From Zetaproteobacteria bacterium (lineage in GTDB: Bacteria > Pseudomonadota > Zetaproteobacteria > Mariprofundales > Mariprofundaceae): 6,363 nt of DNA. Numbering within the stretch: position 1 is the first letter of the stretch; each line of letters starts with the position of its first letter. This document shows, piece after piece, positions 1 to 5,645 of this stretch. The stretch lies in NCBI GenBank assembly GCA_021545625.1, contig JAJRVH010000082.1, positions 1-6,363 of the forward strand, read 5' to 3'. A model generated the notes under the pieces. The model was not told the DNA's origin. It worked only from the letters and a program-made list of their open reading frames with translations, and searched no databases. Position numbers and translations under genes: made by a program.

Positions 1-2
1 CA

Positions 3-239
3 GGGCTCTGGCATGTGGCCAGCGAGCCGATCAGCAAGTTCGAGCTGTTGTCCAGACTGTCCGGATTGCTCGGCCGGGAGGATATCGAGCTTCTGCCCGA
101 CGCGGAGTTCAGCTGCGACCGCAGCCTGGATGCGACAAGGTTCAACAGTCGGACAGGTTACCGGCCGCCGTCGTGGGACCGGATGCTGGCGGAACTGGCG
201 GCTGAGATTCAGGAGAGAGGCGATGATTTTACAGGATAA
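3..239 (+). CDS. RmlD-like SDR nucleotide-sugar reductase, C-terminal part (5' end outside window)
   Basis: Only the last 78 residues are visible; the reading frame is open from base 3 and the true start lies upstream. The fragment opens GLWHVASEPISKFELL and later has a CDRSLDATRF stretch and TGYRPPSW near the end. That is the C-terminal substrate-binding pattern of dTDP-4-dehydrorhamnose reductase-like (RmlD family) proteins. In this context it probably reduces the 4-keto group of the L-sugar nucleotide made by the next gene's enzyme, in the cytoplasm. CapF/FnlB/WbjC enzymes carry a cupin domain after the SDR part; here the protein ends about 25 residues after the SDR pattern, so no cupin is present. 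This fits the WbvR-type reductase (UDP-L-RhaNAc formation) better. The Rossmann and catalytic regions are not visible, so activity and substrate are inferred. The gene overlaps the next start by 17 nt, so the two are probably translationally coupled. Confidence 0.8.
   Translation, partial: GLWHVASEPISKFELLSRLSGLLGREDIELLPDAEFSCDRSLDATRFNSRTGYRPPSWDRMLAELAAEIQERGDDFTG
211..220 (+). promoter_or_regulatory. Ribosome binding site for the dehydratase, inside the reductase gene
   Basis: The sequence AGGAGAGAGG lies 2 nt before ATG 223, and its AGGAGA core is 6 nt from the start. It decides the start of the dehydratase over the longer open frame reaching back to base 13. Because it is within the last codons of the reductase gene, ribosomes finishing that gene may re-initiate here. 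Confidence 0.75.
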
Positions 240-1287
240 ATCGGTACTGGTCACCGGCGGTACCGGCTCGATGGGCAAGGTGCTGGTGCGGCGCCTGCTT
301 TCCGGGGAACTGGGCACGCCGCGCAAGGTGATCGTGCTGTCGCGCGACGAGGCCAAGCAGCACGACATGCGCATGGCCTATCTGCACAAGACCGTCAGCA
401 CCGACGAGGTGATCTTCAACAATTTCCGCCAGGCCCTGGAGTTTCGCATCGGCGACGTGCGCGATTACCGCGATGTCTGCTCGGCCGTTCGCGATGCCGA
501 TGTCGTGATCAATGCGGCGGCACTGAAGCAGGTCCCGACCTGCGAGTATTTTCCCGAGCAGGCCGTGCTGACGAACTGCGTCGGGGCGATGAATATCGTG
601 CAGGCGATCCGCGAGAACGGCTATGATGTCGATACCGTGGTCGGCATCAGCACCGACAAGGCCGCCAAGCCGGTCAACGTGATGGGCATGACCAAGGCCG
701 TGCAGGAGCGCATCTTCACGTCGGCCAATGTCCTGAATCCGGATACGCGCTTCATATGCGTGCGTTACGGCAATGTGCTGGCCTCGCGCGGTTCGGTGAT
801 CCCGCTGTTCCACGATCAGATCGCCCGTGGAGGGCCGGTAACAGTGACGGTGCCGGAGATGACCCGTTTCCTGCTCAGCCTCGAGCAGGCCGTGGATACG
901 GTGTTCGCGGCCCTGCGGGGGGCGCGCGCCGGCGATGTTCTGGTGCCGGCCGCGCCGGCCGCGACAGTGGAGAATATTGCCAGGGCCCTGATCGGCGACC
1001 GCGATATCGATATCCGGGTGACCGGCATCCGTCCCGGTGAAAAGATGCACGAGATCATGGTGTCCGACGAGGAATCGCATCATACGGTCAGGCACGGCGC
1101 TTATTACGCGATTCGTTCGATGTTGCCGGAGCTGGCGGGCGATGCGCACCTCGAACGTGTGCTGAACAGGGAGTTCAGTTCGGCGGATAATGTACTCTCG
1201 TTGCAGGATACCGAGGCCTTGCTGGCCCGCCATCATTTGCTGGTCGGTCAGGAGCGGGCCGGTGAAGCCGGCGAAATGCTGGCCTGA
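223..1287 (+). CDS. UDP-GlcNAc 4,6-dehydratase/5-epimerase, CapE/FnlA/WbjB-like SDR
   Basis: This is a 354-residue soluble extended SDR of the polysaccharide biosynthesis (Polysacc_synt_2) family. The nucleotide-binding motif TGGTGSMG is at residues 11-18, followed by LSRDEAKQHDMR (39-50), typical of the CapE/FnlA group. GDVRD is at 77-81 and NAAALKQVP at 97-105. The active-site stretch has STDK at 143-146 and M154-x3-K158, where Met replaces the usual SDR Tyr as in WbpM and CapE relatives. GIRPGEKMHE is at about 268-277. Family knowledge: these enzymes convert UDP-GlcNAc to UDP-2-acetamido-2,6-dideoxy-L-arabino-4-hexulose with inversion at C5. The start at 223 is chosen because an open frame reaches back to base 13 but lacks family similarity before MILQDKSVLVTGG, and AGGAGA (211-216) sits 6 nt upstream. 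The start lies inside the preceding reductase gene. The C-terminal region with the YYAIRSMLPEL stretch is also normal for the group. Family is certain; the exact sugar product is inferred from the neighbours. Confidence 0.92.
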   Translation: MILQDKSVLVTGGTGSMGKVLVRRLLSGELGTPRKVIVLSRDEAKQHDMRMAYLHKTVSTDEVIFNNFRQALEFRIGDVRDYRDVCSAVRDADVVINAAALKQVPTCEYFPEQAVLTNCVGAMNIVQAIRENGYDVDTVVGISTDKAAKPVNVMGMTKAVQERIFTSANVLNPDTRFICVRYGNVLASRGSVIPLFHDQIARGGPVTVTVPEMTRFLLSLEQAVDTVFAALRGARAGDVLVPAAPAATVENIARALIGDRDIDIRVTGIRPGEKMHEIMVSDEESHHTVRHGAYYAIRSMLPELAGDAHLERVLNREFSSADNVLSLQDTEALLARHHLLVGQERAGEAGEMLA

Positions 1288-1297
1288 GGAGTCGCGG

Positions 1298-2440
1298 ATG
1301 CGCAAGTTGAAAGTGATGACCCTGGTCGGAACGCGGCCGGAACTGATCAAGCTCTGCCGGGTGATTGCGCTGCTGGATGAACAGACGGATCACGTGCTGG
1401 TGCATTCCGGGCAGAATTACGATTTCGAACTGAATCAGGTGTTTTTCGACGAACTGGGTATTCGCCGGCCGGATCATTTTCTCGGCGTTGCCGGCGATAC
1501 GGCCTGCCGGACCATTGCCAATGTGCTGGTCGCCACCGAGGATGTGATGCTCCGCGAGAAGCCGGACGCCCTGCTGATCTACGGTGATACGAACTCCTGT
1601 CTGGGCGCGATCGCGGCCAAGCGGCACCGGGTTCCGGTCTTCCACATGGAGGCGGGCAATCGCTGTTTTGATGAACGGGTTCCGGAGGAGCTGAACCGGC
1701 GCATGCTCGACCACCTGAGCGATATCAACATGCCGCTGACCGAGCACGGTCGCGACCATCTGGTGCGCGAGGGCATCCGTCCGGAAACCATCATCAAGAC
1801 CGGCTCATGCATGGCCGAGGTGCTGGCCCATTTCAGGGACAGGATCGATGCTTCCGACGTGCTGGCAAGGCTCGGGCTGGAGCGGAAGTCCTATGTCGTC
1901 GTCAGCGCCCATCGCGAGGAGAATGTCGACAGCGAGCGTCATCTGCGGCAGCTGGCCGACTCGATCCGGGCCGTGGCCGGACATTTCGACAGGGATGTGA
2001 TCTTTTCGCTGCACCCGCGAACCCGCAAGCGGATGCAGGCGTGCGGACTCGACCTGGAGGATGATGCCCGCATCCGCCTGCTCAGGCCGCTCGGCTTTTT
2101 CGATTACATCCGTCTGCAGCAGCACGCGTTCTGCGTGATCTCCGACAGTGGTACGATCGCCGAGGAATCAGCCCTGCTCGGGTTTCCGGCCGTTACGATC
2201 CGCCAGGCGCACGAGCGGCCCGAGGGCATGGATGCCGGCGTGCTGATTCTCAGCGGCCTTGAGCGGGAGGATGTGATCCGCTCGGTGACAGCCGTGACGG
2301 CCCAGACGACGGCGGCCGGGCCGGTTCCCGATTACAGCGGGGCGGGGGCCGTGTCCCGCAAGGTACTGAACGCGATATTGAGCTATACGCATTATGTGAA
2401 CCGGACAGTCTGGTCGAAAAACGGGCCATGTGAGCGGTGA
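1298..2440 (+). CDS. Non-hydrolysing UDP-N-acetylhexosamine 2-epimerase, WecB/FnlC/WbjD-like
   Basis: This is a 380-residue cytoplasmic GT-B-fold epimerase, close to the usual family length of about 375. Family motifs appear in order: GTRPE (11-15), HMEAGNRCFDERVPEE (116-131) followed by NRR (133-135), SAHREEN (203-209), HPRTRKR (239-245), SDSGTIAEES (282-291) and RQAHERPEG (302-310). These include the conserved His, Glu and Arg residues that bind UDP and the sugar. Family knowledge: the enzyme inverts C2 through an elimination/re-addition mechanism. WecB makes UDP-ManNAc, while FnlC/CapG/WbjD and WbvD act last in making UDP-L-FucNAc or UDP-L-QuiNAc. Its place directly after the CapE-like dehydratase favours the L-sugar role. 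ATG 1298 is preceded by GAGGAG (1286-1291), which overlaps the stop of the upstream gene and lies 6 nt from the start. Ten nucleotides separate the two genes, consistent with one operon. Plain WecB activity cannot be excluded from the sequence alone. Confidence 0.92.
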   Translation: MRKLKVMTLVGTRPELIKLCRVIALLDEQTDHVLVHSGQNYDFELNQVFFDELGIRRPDHFLGVAGDTACRTIANVLVATEDVMLREKPDALLIYGDTNSCLGAIAAKRHRVPVFHMEAGNRCFDERVPEELNRRMLDHLSDINMPLTEHGRDHLVREGIRPETIIKTGSCMAEVLAHFRDRIDASDVLARLGLERKSYVVVSAHREENVDSERHLRQLADSIRAVAGHFDRDVIFSLHPRTRKRMQACGLDLEDDARIRLLRPLGFFDYIRLQQHAFCVISDSGTIAEESALLGFPAVTIRQAHERPEGMDAGVLILSGLEREDVIRSVTAVTAQTTAAGPVPDYSGAGAVSRKVLNAILSYTHYVNRTVWSKNGPCER

Positions 2441-2442
2441 GG
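2438..2442 (+). promoter_or_regulatory. Probable ribosome binding site deciding the transferase start
   Basis: TGAGG contains the stop codon of the 2-epimerase gene and lies 8 nt before ATG 2451. The alternative start, GTG 2430, has no comparable purine-rich site before it, so ATG 2451 is preferred. Confidence 0.5.
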
Positions 2443-2450
2443 CGACGCAT

Positions 2451-3422
2451 ATGAGCTACGCTCTGGCAGCCTTTGTGACAAGTCTGCTGCTGACATGGTG
2501 GTTTTCGGGGCCGTTCAGTCCGTTGCGGATGCATGATACGCCCAATGAACGCTCGCTGCATGATCGGCCGACGCCGCGTAGCGGCGGTCTGGCGATCCTT
2601 GCCGGCATTGCCTCGGGGTGGCTGTGGCTGGCGCTGGAGGGACCGGTGCCGGAGGCCGTGCCGGTGATCGCCGGGGCCGCCGGAGTGGTGGCGGCGGTGT
2701 CGCTGCTGGACGATATCTTCGATCTCTCCTCGTTGCTGCGTCTGGGCGTGCATCTTCTGGCGGCCGTGATGCTGGTGGCCGGCGGCATGGCCCTGCCGGG
2801 AGGCCTGCCGGCAGCCACATTGACGGTGCTTGCGCTGGCCTGGATGCTGAACCTGTACAATTTCATGGATGGCATGGACGGCTTCGCGGGTGGCATGTCG
2901 GTGATCGGCTTCGGCGCCATGGCCGCGGCAGGCTGGTTTCACGGAGATGGCCTGTTTGCAGCCTGGGCCGCGGTCATTGCGCTGGCCGCGCTCGGCTTTT
3001 TGCCGCTGAACTGGCCACCGGCCCGTATCTTCATGGGCGACGCCGGTTCGGCAACCCTGGGGCTGCTGGCCGGTGCACTGGCGCTGTGGGGTGTGCGCGA
3101 CGGTGTTTTCCCGCTGTGGTTTCCGCTGCTGGTGTTCTCGCCGTTCATTGTCGATGCGACGGTGACGCTGACGCGCCGGGCCCTGCGGGGCGAGAAGGTC
3201 TGGCAGGCGCACCGGGAGCATTATTACCAGAGGCTGGCGCTGGCCGGGTGGGGGCATAAAAAAACGGTGCTGGCCGAGTATGCGCTGATGCTGGCCGCTG
3301 GTGCGAGCGCGCTGATCATGCTATATTCATACAGGGCGGTGGTGCCCGGACTGATCGGCTGGACCGTGGTCTATGTGCTGCTGGCCCGCCGGGTGGAACG
3401 CTTCTGCCCGGGACAACCGTAA
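2451..3422 (+). CDS. Undecaprenyl-phosphate sugar-1-phosphate transferase, MraY/WecA family (WbpL-like)
   Basis: This polytopic inner-membrane protein of 323 residues transfers a HexNAc-1-phosphate from a UDP-sugar to undecaprenyl phosphate, the first step of lipid-linked glycan assembly. Family motifs are clear: MHDTPNERSLHDRPTPRSGG near the N-terminus, the Asp pair D87-D88, NFMDGMDG at 137-144, FMGDAGS at 194-200, and the cytoplasmic HREHYYQR loop at 254-261 matching the conserved His-containing loop. Hydrophobic segments cover most of the protein, as expected for this family of about 10-11 helices. The length and HREHYYQR loop resemble WbpL and related O-antigen initiating enzymes more than MraY, and there is no cell-wall gene context. 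An in-frame GTG at 2430 would add seven residues and overlap the previous gene by 11 nt; ATG 2451 has the better ribosome site. Placement right after the L-sugar cassette suggests the initiating sugar could be its product, but UDP-GlcNAc or a D-FucNAc/D-QuiNAc nucleotide is equally possible. Confidence 0.92.
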   Translation: MSYALAAFVTSLLLTWWFSGPFSPLRMHDTPNERSLHDRPTPRSGGLAILAGIASGWLWLALEGPVPEAVPVIAGAAGVVAAVSLLDDIFDLSSLLRLGVHLLAAVMLVAGGMALPGGLPAATLTVLALAWMLNLYNFMDGMDGFAGGMSVIGFGAMAAAGWFHGDGLFAAWAAVIALAALGFLPLNWPPARIFMGDAGSATLGLLAGALALWGVRDGVFPLWFPLLVFSPFIVDATVTLTRRALRGEKVWQAHREHYYQRLALAGWGHKKTVLAEYALMLAAGASALIMLYSYRAVVPGLIGWTVVYVLLARRVERFCPGQP

Positions 3423-3437
3423 ACACAGGAGGGAGCG

Positions 3438-3728
3438 ATGAGCAGATCGTTACTGACGGCCCTGTTGCGTGCCTTCGCCCTGTTGACGGGGCTTCCCGCG
3501 CAGGCCGGTGACAGGATCGATATCAATACGGCAGGCGTTGAACAGCTGCAAAGCGTCAGGGGCATTGGCCCGAAAACGGCGGCCGCGATCGTTCACTATC
3601 GCAGTGAACACGGCCTGTTTGAAGAGGTGGATGACCTTGAACATGTCAAAGGCATCGGCAAGAAGAAGCTGGAGGCGATCAAGGATGAGCTGACAGTTGG
3701 CGATGCCGGCGAACATGAAGAAAAATAG
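3438..3728 (+). CDS. comEA: ComEA-family exported helix-hairpin-helix DNA-binding protein
   Basis: This is a small protein of 96 residues. Residues 1-23 form a signal peptide: Arg near the start, a hydrophobic core LLTALLRAFALLTGL, and an AQA cleavage site before G24. The mature part is one ComEA-type (HhH)2 unit starting DRIDINTAGVEQL. Its two hairpins are VRGIGPKTA (40-48) and VKGIGKKKL (70-78), and the GLFEEVDDLEHV linker is characteristic of the family. The acidic tail GEHEEK follows. Family knowledge: ComEA binds incoming double-stranded DNA in the periplasm and helps pull it across the outer membrane during natural transformation. Short single-domain proteins of this kind are the usual Gram-negative form. 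ATG 3438 has a near-perfect AGGAGG (3427-3432) 5 nt upstream. It starts 15 nt after the transferase stop and is followed by a terminator, so it is probably the last gene of that transcript. A role in competence is inferred from family only; no other competence genes are in view. Confidence 0.9.
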   Translation: MSRSLLTALLRAFALLTGLPAQAGDRIDINTAGVEQLQSVRGIGPKTAAAIVHYRSEHGLFEEVDDLEHVKGIGKKKLEAIKDELTVGDAGEHEEK

Positions 3729-3747
3729 AGCAGGCTGTCGTTTCGCA

Positions 3748-3775
3748 GGGCGTGGTTCATACCGCGCCCTTTTTT
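3748..3775 (+). terminator. Rho-independent terminator after comEA
   Basis: An 8-bp stem GGGCGTGG / CCGCGCCC (3748-3755 with 3762-3769) includes one G-U wobble, closes a TTCATA loop, and is followed directly by six T residues (3770-3775). It lies 19 nt after the comEA stop and should end the upstream operon. Its T-run finishes only 14 nt before the next start codon. Confidence 0.88.
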
Positions 3776-3789
3776 GTTAGGCTTTGGAC

Positions 3790-5643
3790 ATGAAAACCTT
3801 CGCCCTGTTGCGCAATCGCTGGCTGGCATTTCTGCATGACCTGATCTGGGTGCCGCTGGCGCTGGCGCTGGCCTACTGGCTGCGTTTCAATCTGGAAGCG
3901 ATTCCGGCCGAGTATGTTCACTCCCTGCTGGTCTGTGTGCTGGCGGCGTTGCCGGTCCATGCGGTGGTGTTCTGGTTCTTCGGGCTGTACCGGGGCATCT
4001 GGCGCTATGCGTCGTTGCCGGATCTGCTGCGCATCATCAAGGCGGTGGCCGTGGCCGCACTGCTGAGTTTCGTGCTTGTGTTTATCTGGCAGCGGCTGGT
4101 CAATGTGCCGCGTTCGGTATTGTTGCTGTATCCGGTGATCCTGATCATCGGGCTGGCCGGGCCGCGCCTGCTGTATCGCTGGCTGAAAGACAGAAAGCTG
4201 GATTTTTCCGCCGAGGAGAGGACGCGGGCGCTGATCATCGGCGCGGGCCGGGCCGGCGAGCTGCTGGTTCGGGATCTGCTGAAGGGGGGGCCGTATCATC
4301 CGGTCGCCTTTCTCGATGATGCGCTGGCCAAGCAGGGGCAGGAGATTCACGGCATCCCGGTGGCGGGCAGACTGGAGGACCTGGAGCGCGTGCTCGAGCG
4401 TTTCGATGTCGGGGTAGTGCTGCTGGCGATGCCGTCGGCGCCTCGCAAGCTGATCCGCTCGACCGTGGAAGCCTGTCAGGCGGCCGGTATTCCCTGCCGG
4501 ACCCTGCCGAGCGTGGCCGACCTGGCCGACGGGAAGGTGGAGGTCTCCAGCCTGCGCCAGGTCGAAATCGAGGACCTGCTCGGCCGCGATGTCGTGATGA
4601 TCCATAATTCTGCCGCGGAACAGCTGGTCGCCGGTCGCACGGTGCTGGTGACGGGGGCTGGCGGTTCGATCGGTTCCGAACTGTGCCGCCAGATCGCTGC
4701 CAACGGCCCGACCCGGCTGATCCTGCTCGATCACGGCGAATACAATCTGTATCGCATCGACCGGGAGCTGGGCGATGCCGAGGCGGTGCTGGGCGATATC
4801 CGGGCTGAGACGCGCATGCGCTGGCTGTTCGAAACCTTCCGACCCGAGATCGTGTTCAATGCCGCAGCCTACAAGCATGTGCCGCTGGTCGAGGCTAACC
4901 CCGTCGAGGGCGTGAAGGTTAACGTGCTCGGGACCTGCGGGCTGGCCGATCTGGCGGTCGAACACGGCGTGCGCAGATTTGTCCAGATTTCGACCGACAA
5001 GGCCGTGAATCCGACCAATGTCATGGGGGCTTCCAAGCGCGCGGCGGAAATCTATTGCCAGAACCTGGACAAGCGCACGCCCCGGACCGCCTTCATTACC
5101 ACCCGCTTCGGCAATGTACTCGGCTCGGCGGGTTCCGTCGTGCCGCTGTTCCGGCAGCAGATCGAGAACGGCGGTCCGGTGACCGTGACCCATCCTGAAA
5201 TTACCCGTTATTTCATGACCATTCCCGAGGCGGTCAGCCTGATCCTGCAGGCGGCGAGCCTCGGCAACGGCGGGGAAATCTTCGTGCTCGACATGGGCGA
5301 GCCGATTCGCATCGTCGATCTGGCCGAGCAGATGATCCGTCTGTCGGGGCTGGAACCGGGACGCGATATCGAGATCGAGTTCACGGGACTCAGGCCCGGC
5401 GAAAAGCTGTACGAGGAGTTGTTCCACGAAGCCGAGCCGCTGGTCGGCACGGCCCATCCCAAGCTGATGCTGTCCGGCAGCCGCGAGCTGGACTGGGCCG
5501 AGGTGCAGGCGCTGATGGCGAGGCTTGAAACGGCCTGCGCATCGCGCGATCTGACCCGCCTGTATGCGGAACTAAAGGGCATGGTGCCGGAGTTTTCGTC
5601 GGATCACGGGGCCGCCCGGCCCGACCATATATCGCTGCATTGA
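3790..5643 (+). CDS. Membrane-anchored nucleotide-sugar 4,6-dehydratase, WbpM/FlaA1/CapD family
   Basis: The 617-residue protein has three parts. Residues about 10-125 carry four hydrophobic segments, anchoring it in the inner membrane. A first Rossmann domain follows with GAGRAG at 151-156. The catalytic extended-SDR domain then runs from TGAGGSIG (288-295) to the C-terminus. Active-site features are NAAAYKHVP, STDK (401-404) and M412-x3-K416, the Ser/Met/Lys arrangement known from WbpM in place of Ser/Tyr/Lys. GLRPGEKLYEEL is at 533-544. Family knowledge: WbpM-type enzymes dehydrate UDP-GlcNAc at C4/C6 to the 4-keto-6-deoxy-D-xylo intermediate, leading to D-QuiNAc, D-FucNAc or di-N-acetylbacillosamine. 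The retained membrane and first Rossmann domains and a length near that of WbpM indicate a full-length enzyme. ATG 3790 is chosen; AGG (3779-3781) 8 nt upstream is a weak ribosome site, and an in-frame TTG at 3784 is less likely. The gene follows the terminator closely and overlaps the next gene by one base. The downstream enzymes that would fix its product are not in view. Confidence 0.93.
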   Translation: MKTFALLRNRWLAFLHDLIWVPLALALAYWLRFNLEAIPAEYVHSLLVCVLAALPVHAVVFWFFGLYRGIWRYASLPDLLRIIKAVAVAALLSFVLVFIWQRLVNVPRSVLLLYPVILIIGLAGPRLLYRWLKDRKLDFSAEERTRALIIGAGRAGELLVRDLLKGGPYHPVAFLDDALAKQGQEIHGIPVAGRLEDLERVLERFDVGVVLLAMPSAPRKLIRSTVEACQAAGIPCRTLPSVADLADGKVEVSSLRQVEIEDLLGRDVVMIHNSAAEQLVAGRTVLVTGAGGSIGSELCRQIAANGPTRLILLDHGEYNLYRIDRELGDAEAVLGDIRAETRMRWLFETFRPEIVFNAAAYKHVPLVEANPVEGVKVNVLGTCGLADLAVEHGVRRFVQISTDKAVNPTNVMGASKRAAEIYCQNLDKRTPRTAFITTRFGNVLGSAGSVVPLFRQQIENGGPVTVTHPEITRYFMTIPEAVSLILQAASLGNGGEIFVLDMGEPIRIVDLAEQMIRLSGLEPGRDIEIEFTGLRPGEKLYEELFHEAEPLVGTAHPKLMLSGSRELDWAEVQALMARLETACASRDLTRLYAELKGMVPEFSSDHGAARPDHISLH

Positions 5644-5645
5644 TG
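5641..5645 (+). other. TGATG stop-start overlap coupling the dehydratase and priA
   Basis: The stop codon TGA (5641-5643) and the priA ATG (5643-5645) share one base. Preceding bases (ATATATCGCTGCAT) show no Shine-Dalgarno match, so priA translation probably relies on ribosomes ending the dehydratase gene. Confidence 0.65.

Noticed and set aside
13..222. Longer form of the CapE-like protein starting at base 13
   Set aside because: The extra 70 residues are Ser/Cys/Arg-rich, show no family similarity, and lie out of frame with the reductase C-terminus, which does match a known family.
229..1350. A 373-residue minus-strand open frame opposite the CapE-like gene
   Set aside because: Low-complexity His/Arg/Gly-rich composition, no family pattern and no ribosome site; it mirrors the codon use of the real gene.
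2250..3257. A 335-residue minus-strand open frame opposite the transferase gene
   Set aside because: Gln/Arg/His-rich translation with no domain pattern, opposite a clear MraY/WecA-family gene.
3258..3264. Run of seven A residues in the transferase gene, considered as a slippage or frameshift site
   Set aside because: The in-frame codons (CAT AAA AAA ACG) do not form a standard X XXY YYZ slippery site, and the gene continues intact with family motifs on both sides.
3690..3728. Possible promoter: CTGACA (3690-3695) followed by weak -10-like A-rich bases in the end of comEA
   Set aside because: The -35-like match is good but no convincing -10 lies at 16-18 nt, and the terminator would lie between it and the next gene.
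3757..5457. A 566-residue open frame on the minus strand opposite the WbpM-like gene
   Set aside because: It is rich in Gln, His, Arg and Asp, has no recognisable motifs, and lies opposite a fully supported gene; long antisense frames like this come from GC-rich codon bias.
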